Shown: one piece after another, positions 1 to 7,237 of the stretch | How positions within the stretch are numbered: position 1 is the first letter of the stretch | Layout of the letters: every line of letters begins with the position of its first letter | From: Phenylobacterium sp. | GTDB lineage: Bacteria > Pseudomonadota > Alphaproteobacteria > Caulobacterales > Caulobacteraceae | Reading direction: 5' to 3' | Length of the DNA stretch: 7,237 nt | Assembly: GCA_028698405.1 (NCBI GenBank) | Contig: JAQVDF010000087.1 | Location: forward strand, 1-7,237 | The notes under the pieces: generated by a model | Database searches by the model: none | The model's input: the letters and a program-made list of their open reading frames with translations, nothing else | Told to the model about the DNA's origin: nothing | Program-made: the position numbers and the translations under genes

Positions 1-1
1 C

Positions 2-190
2 CGATCTATGCTAGGCTTCGAGACCCTGACGCTGGCCCCCATCGACCGCCGCCTGATCGTCCGCGAAATGCTGACCGAGCAGGAACGCGCGCAGATGGAC
101 GACTACCACGCCCGAGTCCTCGCCGTCGTCGGCCCGCAGGTCGAAGCCGAGGTCCGCGCCTGGCTCGAAGAGGCCTGCGCGCCGCTTTAG
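2..190 (+). CDS. Xaa-Pro aminopeptidase (M24 family, long form), C-terminal fragment
   Basis: This is the last 62 residues of a protein whose body lies left of the window. The frame is open from base 2 (codons CGA TCT ATG) to a TAG stop at 188-190, so the ATG at 8 is an internal methionine and not the start. The segment FETLTLAPIDRRLI, followed by a helical stretch with DDYHARV and ending WLEEACAPL, matches the C-terminal domain that follows the metallopeptidase fold in long-form (about 600-residue) aminopeptidase P. That family is a cytoplasmic, usually Mn-dependent enzyme removing N-terminal residues that precede proline. The metal ligands and catalytic residues are outside the window, so activity cannot be judged here. 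The gene converges on the flavoprotein gene on the other strand, with 85 bases between the stops. No gene symbol is given because E. coli PepP lacks this extra domain. Confidence 0.85.
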   Translation, partial: RSMLGFETLTLAPIDRRLIVREMLTEQERAQMDDYHARVLAVVGPQVEAEVRAWLEEACAPL

Positions 191-203
191 GCTATCAGCC
201 CGC

Positions 204-235
204 CATCCCGGATCGGCCTGCCGCCGTCCGGGATG
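204..235. repeat. Perfect 9-bp inverted repeat between convergent genes
   Basis: CATCCCGGA (204-212) and TCCGGGATG (227-235) are perfect inverse complements around a 14-base loop. A further half copy, CATCCCGG, sits at 253-260. The element lies between the stops of two convergent genes, where a hairpin could terminate or stabilise transcripts from both sides. Neither flank has a run of T, so it is not a canonical Rho-independent terminator. Palindromes of this CATCCCGG...CCGGGATG type are, from memory, common dispersed intergenic elements in alphaproteobacteria. The rest of the 191-275 gap shows nothing else. Confidence 0.6.
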
Positions 236-275
236 ACGATCCTTCTCCCGCTCATCCCGGCAGCGGTGGGGCGCA

Positions 276-1691
276 CTACGCCATCTCCGCCACCGCCCCA
301 CGAGCCTTGGCCATCAGCTCGGCCATGTTCGCGCGCGCCGGCCCTGCGGCCTCGCGATGGCGGGCGAGGATAGCCAGGCGCTCGGGCGTCGGTTCGCGCG
401 CGGCACGCGCGATCAGGCCGGTGAAGCGGTCGAGCCGTGAGCCGGCGAGCCAGGCCTGCAGATCCGGCGAGGCCGCCCAGGCTCTGCGGTTGGCCGCGTC
501 CTCCAGGTGCATGCGCAGCCAGTCGATCGGCTCGTCGGGCGGCGGCACGGGACGGCATAGGGCGTTCTTCGCCGCATCGTCCGGCTGGCTCGCCTCCACG
601 TGAGCCACGAAGGCCGCGCTGAAGCAGGGCTGGCAGCGGCGCACGTACTGCAGGGTGATCCGCCCGGGCGCGAACACCGGCCGCGGCGGCCGCCGGGGAA
701 TGCCGTCAGCCGTGCAGTTCACATAGGTCCAGGCGGGCGAAGACCGAACCGCGCCGCGCTCGAGCACGATCCGGCCCGGCTCGAGGGCCGTGACGCGCCC
801 CAGCCGCACCACCGCCTCGACCCGGCGCAGCATGGCCAGTTCCGGCGCGCTGACGATGGCGCAGCGGTACATCGTCGGCGTCACGGACCGGTCGATCCGC
901 ACCATGAGGCCGGCGGCCTCCAGGCGGCGGAACAGGTCGTCGGGCGAGGATGCGTCCCGCGCCGCCTGCAGCTCGCCCGCCAGCGCGCCCATGGTCCGCT
1001 CGAAGGTGCCGAACGCCGGCTGGAGGTTCTCACGCGGCAGCAGCCAGGAATCCCGCGGCCGGACCCAGACGATGCGATCGGCCGGAACGCCGCCCTCCAG
1101 AAGCCGCACGACGCAGTCCATCGCGGTCTTGCCGCCGCCCAGGATCACATAGCCTTCGGCCGGCCGGCTCAGGTCGGCCAGCGCGTGCGGCGGGACGAGA
1201 CGGACTCCCTCGTCCACGCGGAACTGCGGCGGCTCGGACAGCGGCAGGCGGGTGTCGGCGAATGCGGCGTCCACCAGCTTCCTCCGCACCACGACGGGCG
1301 TCTCGTCGCCGGTGGCGCGTGAGACGGCGATCCCACCGCGCCAGTCCGTCGCCGGAAGCCAGCGCACCCGGCCGCTTGGCAGGAAACGCTCGCGCATGAG
1401 GCGGTGGTAGTAGGCCAGCACCTCGCGGCCCGATGCCTGCTCCAGCAGGCCGCGGTTGATGCCGTGCGCCGCCAGCCGCTCGGACCCCAGCGCCCGCGAC
1501 TCCACGCCGTAGAGCACAGAGGGGCCGTGCAGGCGCACGAAGGGATAGGCGTCGTTCCAATGCCCACCGGGTTCTGCGCGGCGGTCGACCATGGCGATGG
1601 TCGCACGAGTTTCGGTCAGCAGGGTGTCGGCGAAGGCCATGCCTGCGGCCCCCGCCCCCACGATCACATAGTCGGTCTCGATCCGGTCCAT
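276..1691 (-). CDS. FAD/NAD(P)-dependent oxidoreductase, monooxygenase-like, uncharacterised
   Basis: This is a complete 471-residue protein. The N-terminus carries a classical FAD dinucleotide-binding motif, VIVGAGAAG at residues 9-17, with an acidic residue ending the next strand (D36) and PGGHW at 41-45, as in flavin monooxygenases and related enzymes. A second Rossmann motif, VILGGGKTAMD (182-192), is the expected NAD(P)H site. YVNCTADG (323-330) is a typical closing FAD-binding segment. The last 100 or so residues are mostly helical. The strict FMO signature (FxGxxxHxxxY/F) is not recognisable, so a true monooxygenase is not assured; the substrate is unknown. Cysteines 353 and 356 form a CxxC, but it is not placed like the redox disulfide of glutathione-reductase-type enzymes. 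ATG at 1689-1691 is preceded by GGAG (1698-1701) six bases upstream. The stop is TAG. It is the last gene of the minus-strand run, 94 bases after the TPR gene. Confidence 0.85.
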   Translation of the reverse strand: MDRIETDYVIVGAGAAGMAFADTLLTETRATIAMVDRRAEPGGHWNDAYPFVRLHGPSVLYGVESRALGSERLAAHGINRGLLEQASGREVLAYYHRLMRERFLPSGRVRWLPATDWRGGIAVSRATGDETPVVVRRKLVDAAFADTRLPLSEPPQFRVDEGVRLVPPHALADLSRPAEGYVILGGGKTAMDCVVRLLEGGVPADRIVWVRPRDSWLLPRENLQPAFGTFERTMGALAGELQAARDASSPDDLFRRLEAAGLMVRIDRSVTPTMYRCAIVSAPELAMLRRVEAVVRLGRVTALEPGRIVLERGAVRSSPAWTYVNCTADGIPRRPPRPVFAPGRITLQYVRRCQPCFSAAFVAHVEASQPDDAAKNALCRPVPPPDEPIDWLRMHLEDAANRRAWAASPDLQAWLAGSRLDRFTGLIARAAREPTPERLAILARHREAAGPARANMAELMAKARGAVAEMA

Positions 1692-1694
1692 TTC

Positions 1695-1730
1695 GGTCTC
1701 CAGGCGCCTTTCAGCGGCGCGGGAGGGACC
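1695..1730 (-). promoter_or_regulatory. Imperfect hairpin covering the Shine-Dalgarno of the flavoprotein gene
   Basis: Read on the minus-strand RNA, GGU (1730-1728) pairs with ACC (1697-1695), CUCC (1725-1722) with the Shine-Dalgarno GGAG (1701-1698), and GCGCC (1720-1716) with GGCGC (1708-1704). The loop is GCUGAAA. This gives 12 base pairs interrupted by a 2-base bulge and a 1x2 internal loop. The stem ends three bases before the ATG. The whole ribosome-binding site of the downstream gene would be paired, which suggests translational control. Chance pairing in GC-rich DNA is the alternative. Confidence 0.45.
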
Positions 1731-1784
1731 ATGGCGACGGAAGGACCGCGCCGCTTGCAGGCCGGCTGGAGCTTTCCTGGAGAA

Positions 1785-1802
1785 ATCAGGCCGCCGCCTG
1801 AT
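1785..1802 (-). terminator. Possible weak terminator hairpin at the end of the TPR gene
   Basis: ATCAGG (1785-1790) and CCTGAT (1797-1802) form a perfect 6-bp inverted repeat around a 6-base loop, overlapping the TGA stop of the TPR gene. On the minus strand the stem is followed by only TTCTCC, so the U tract is poor. It could be a weak terminator, an RNA 3'-end stabiliser, or coincidence from the Ala-rich C-terminus. Confidence 0.25.
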
Positions 1803-3999
1803 GGGCGGGGGCGGCAGGAGCGGCCGGCGCCGCGCCTCGCCGGCGGGCCAGCAGCTCGGCGCGCATGCGGGCGACGTCGGCGTCCACCTCGCGCAGCATC
1901 GCCTGGAAACGCGCGTCGGACCTGAGCGGGGCCAGCATCGGGTAGGCGTCGAGCCGCAGGAACAGGTCGAGGTCGTAGAGGGTGCGGTAGCCGGCGTCGA
2001 TCGCCGCCCGCAGCTCGGCCAGAGCCCGCTCCTTCTCGCCCAGCATGACGAAGGCCTTCACCCGGGCGATCCGCTTGGGATGCGACTGCCACACGCCCGG
2101 CTTCGGCTCGGTGGCGCGCAGCAGCGCCTCCAGGATGCGCCGTGACTGCCCCTTGTCGCCGGTCTGCTCGATGATCCAGGCCGCGCTCGCCGCGTCGTTG
2201 CCGAGGCTGGCCGAGACCACCGGCTCGGGTTCGAACAGCTCGGGCAATATGATCAGCAGCTGCCGGCGGGCGAAGTCGAAGTCGCCGGACAGCGCCGCCG
2301 CCGACAGGCCGATGGCGTGCCATAGCGGATCCGGCTCGGGCTCGTTCAGGAGCCGGAGGCTGTGGTCGTAGAGCGCCCGATACCGGCCCTGGGTGATCAG
2401 CTTGGCTGCGTTGGCCACCTCGCGCGCGGCCTTGGACGAGTTCAGCCGGTCGAGGACGGCGTTCATGTCCTCGCGCATTCCTAGGTTCAGGTAGAGGTAG
2501 GCGAGCTGCAGGTCCGCCGAGGGATCGGTGCCCGGCTTGGCGGCGGCCAGCAGCAGCGGCTCGGCCTCATCCAGCTTGCCCTGCACGATCAGCACGTCGG
2601 CGAGGTTCTGCTTGGGGTCGATGAAGTCGGGGAACAGCTCGACCACCGTGCGGTACTGCTGCTCGGCTCCGGCGAAGTCGCCGGTCGCGGCCAGCGCCTC
2701 GGCCAGGAAGCTCTGGGCAATGCGGTCGAGCGGATCGATGGCCAGCGCCCGGCGCAGGTAGGTGATCGCCTGGGTCGGCTGGCTGACGGCGATGTCGGCC
2801 CCGTAGATGCTCAGCGCCTCGGGATTGCGCGGCTCCAGGTCGGCCGCCTTCTTGAAGGCCTCGGTGGCGATGCCCTCGCAGCTCTGGCAGCTGGCCCGGA
2901 TGGCCCTGATCCGATTGACCCACCCGCGGGCGATGTAGGCGTTGGCGTTGGCCGGATCGAGCTCCAGCGCCTTGGCGATCGCGGCTTCGGCGTCACGGAC
3001 CGTGGGCATGAAGTCGCCCTGCAGGTGGTGCTGCGCCAGCAGCGCCGCAGCCTGGGCGAAGCCGGCATAGCCCTCCGGGTTCTCCGGCTCCATTTCGATC
3101 AGCCGCTGGAAGCCGTCGCGGGCGGCGGTGAGCTGGGTCAGGCCCAGGTTTCGCAGCTGCGCCCTGGAGGTCAGCTCGAGCCGGTAGGCCTCGGGGTCGC
3201 GCCGGCGCGCCTGCCGGCGGTCGTCGGTGTCGAGCTCGGCCTTCAACGCCTCGGCGACCGCCTCGGCGATCTCCGTCTGGATGACGAAGGCGTCCTTCAT
3301 GTCGCGGTCGAAGGTCTCGCTCCACAGGTGGAAGCCGTCGGAGACCTTGATGAGCTGGGCGGTGACCCGCAGGCGGTCGCCGTCATGGCGCACGCTGCCC
3401 TCGACGACGTGCGCCACGCCCAGCTTGCGGCCGATCTCGCGCAGGTCCTCGTTGCGCCCTTTGAAGTAGAACGCCGAGGTGCGGCCGGCCACCTTCAGCT
3501 CCTCGACCTTGGCGAGGGAGTTGATCACCTCCTCGGTCAGGCCGTCGGCGAAATACTCGGTCTCGGGTTTGGTCGAGAAGCTGGCGAACGGCAGCACCGC
3601 CACCGACTTGTCCTCGAACGGAAGGAGCGGCACGCGCGCGCCGCCACCGAACACGCCGGTGACCTGCAGCAGGCTGATCACCAGCACCGCGCCGATGGCC
3701 GCCAGCAACGCTCCGTCGAACCAGCTGAACTTCGGCGCCGGCTCGCCGTCCTCGGACAACGCCTCGGTGCGGCGGATCGCGCCGTCCGGGCCGCGCTCGA
3801 AGGCCCAGGCGATGATCATGGCGATGGGCAGCCCCAGCGCCAGCATCACCAGCATCAGCTGGGGGACCCACTTCGGGAATCCCATCGTCTCGAAGATCGT
3901 CTTGGCGATGCCGAACAACGCCCAAGACGTCACGAGATAGACGCCACCCACGCGGATGACGTTTCGTCGTTTCAGCTCGCTGAGGAACCGTCCAGCCAA
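1786..3999 (-). CDS. Membrane-anchored TolB-N-like domain / TPR repeat protein
   Basis: With the chosen start this is a 737-residue protein. FLSELKRRNVIRV near the start is the typical opening of a family that joins short N-terminal membrane segments to a TolB-N/FlgO-like domain and TPRs. Membrane segments are visible at about 17-36, 45-66 and 95-116. Positive residues (KRR; later RR) flank them so that the N-terminus and the 67-94 loop are cytoplasmic, which would put the remaining 600 residues in the periplasm. The TolB-like domain (about 131-253) has the hallmarks SVAVLPF, YFADGLTEEV, GRTSAFYFKG, LGVAHVVEGSVR and FHLWSETFDR. TPR-like helices run from about 272 to 678, followed by an Ala/Pro tail. 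The only two cysteines are a CxxC at 371/374. There is no cyclase or DNA-binding domain, unlike many relatives. A role as a scaffold for envelope complexes is inference; the exact function is unknown. The start is TTG at 3997-3999: it has a strong upstream GGGAGGGG and fits the family N-terminus. A TTG at 4033-4035 would add 12 residues but lacks a ribosome-binding site. Confidence 0.85.
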   Translation of the reverse strand: MAGRFLSELKRRNVIRVGGVYLVTSWALFGIAKTIFETMGFPKWVPQLMLVMLALGLPIAMIIAWAFERGPDGAIRRTEALSEDGEPAPKFSWFDGALLAAIGAVLVISLLQVTGVFGGGARVPLLPFEDKSVAVLPFASFSTKPETEYFADGLTEEVINSLAKVEELKVAGRTSAFYFKGRNEDLREIGRKLGVAHVVEGSVRHDGDRLRVTAQLIKVSDGFHLWSETFDRDMKDAFVIQTEIAEAVAEALKAELDTDDRRQARRRDPEAYRLELTSRAQLRNLGLTQLTAARDGFQRLIEMEPENPEGYAGFAQAAALLAQHHLQGDFMPTVRDAEAAIAKALELDPANANAYIARGWVNRIRAIRASCQSCEGIATEAFKKAADLEPRNPEALSIYGADIAVSQPTQAITYLRRALAIDPLDRIAQSFLAEALAATGDFAGAEQQYRTVVELFPDFIDPKQNLADVLIVQGKLDEAEPLLLAAAKPGTDPSADLQLAYLYLNLGMREDMNAVLDRLNSSKAAREVANAAKLITQGRYRALYDHSLRLLNEPEPDPLWHAIGLSAAALSGDFDFARRQLLIILPELFEPEPVVSASLGNDAASAAWIIEQTGDKGQSRRILEALLRATEPKPGVWQSHPKRIARVKAFVMLGEKERALAELRAAIDAGYRTLYDLDLFLRLDAYPMLAPLRSDARFQAMLREVDADVARMRAELLARRRGAAPAAPAAPAHQAAA

Positions 4000-4006
4000 G
4001 CCCCCG

Positions 4007-4014
4007 CCCCTCCC
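4007..4014 (-). promoter_or_regulatory. Ribosome-binding site deciding the TTG start of the TPR gene
   Basis: On the minus strand GGGAGGGG lies 7 bases upstream of the TTG at 3997-3999. The alternative in-frame TTG at 4033-4035 is preceded by CGCCCGGCACGG, which has no purine-rich Shine-Dalgarno. No ATG or GTG occurs near the conserved N-terminus. Confidence 0.55.
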
Positions 4015-4023
4015 GAGAACAGC

Positions 4024-4051
4024 ACTATGCCGCAACCGTGCCGGGCGCCAA
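4024..4051 (-). promoter_or_regulatory. Candidate housekeeping promoter for the TPR gene
   Basis: The minus strand reads TTGGCG (4046-4051), 16 bases, then CATAGT (4024-4029). The -35 is close to the Caulobacter-type TTGACGS (TTGGCGC) and the -10 matches 4 of 6 bases of TATAAT. Transcription would start near 4016-4018, giving a leader of less than 20 bases that still includes the Shine-Dalgarno at 4007-4014. The upstream TTG at 4035 would then lie inside the promoter and not be transcribed, which agrees with the chosen start. Consensus matching by eye only. Confidence 0.35.
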
Positions 4052-4066
4052 TGATTTCGATACCAA

Positions 4067-4069
<3 letters not shown>
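4052..4069. other. AT-rich inverted repeat abutting the -35 box
   Basis: TGATT (4052-4056) and AATCA (4065-4069) are perfect inverse complements with 8 bases between, directly next to the putative -35 box at 4046-4051 and overlapping the ligA TGA stop. It is one of the few AT-rich patches in the window. It could be an operator for a transcription factor, an upstream promoter element, or chance. Confidence 0.25.

Positions 4070-7237
<3,168 letters not shown>

Noticed and set aside
395..412. Inverted repeat of CGCGCG units
   Set aside because: It lies inside the flavoprotein gene and follows from Arg/Ala codons in GC-rich DNA; no positional reason to suspect function.

Overview
This window (about 70% GC by eye) reads as ordinary chromosome from an alphaproteobacterium, most likely of the Caulobacterales (Caulobacter / Phenylobacterium / Brevundimonas type). 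The reasons are the recN-ligA gene order, alphaproteobacterial forms of the LigA zinc-binding segment and of the RecN switch motif (THSPQVAA), a Caulobacter-style -10 element (GCTAAAAC) in front of ligA, and scattered GANTC sites. The genus is inference; no rRNA or taxonomic marker is present.

Layout, left to right. At 2-190 (+) lies the C-terminal end of a long-form M24 Xaa-Pro aminopeptidase that enters from the left edge. At 191-275 is a short convergent intergenic region with a perfect 9-bp inverted repeat. At 276-1691 (-) is a complete two-Rossmann-fold FAD/NAD(P)-dependent flavoprotein of an uncharacterised, monooxygenase-like family. At 1786-3999 (-) is a membrane-anchored TolB-N-like / TPR repeat protein, best started at a TTG codon. 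At 4067-6160 (-) is ligA, the NAD+-dependent replicative DNA ligase. At 6232-7237 (-) is the C-terminal two-thirds or so of recN, running off the right edge.

The four minus-strand genes run recN -> ligA -> TPR protein -> flavoprotein with gaps of 71, 67 and 94 bases, so read-through transcription is plausible. There are nevertheless candidate internal promoters before ligA and before the TPR gene. RecN (break recognition and end tethering) and LigA (nick sealing) form a DNA-repair pair. The TPR protein and flavoprotein have no evident link to repair.

I found no mobile element, CRISPR array, RNA gene, toxin-antitoxin pair or defence system. The observations most worth a second look are regulatory: a 12-bp imperfect hairpin that would bury the Shine-Dalgarno of the flavoprotein gene; competing ligA starts (a possibly leaderless ATG with a promoter-like -10 directly upstream, against a TTG with a strong Shine-Dalgarno); and an AT-rich inverted repeat abutting the putative promoter of the TPR gene. 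The TPR protein also has a lone CxxC pair on what is predicted to be its periplasmic side.
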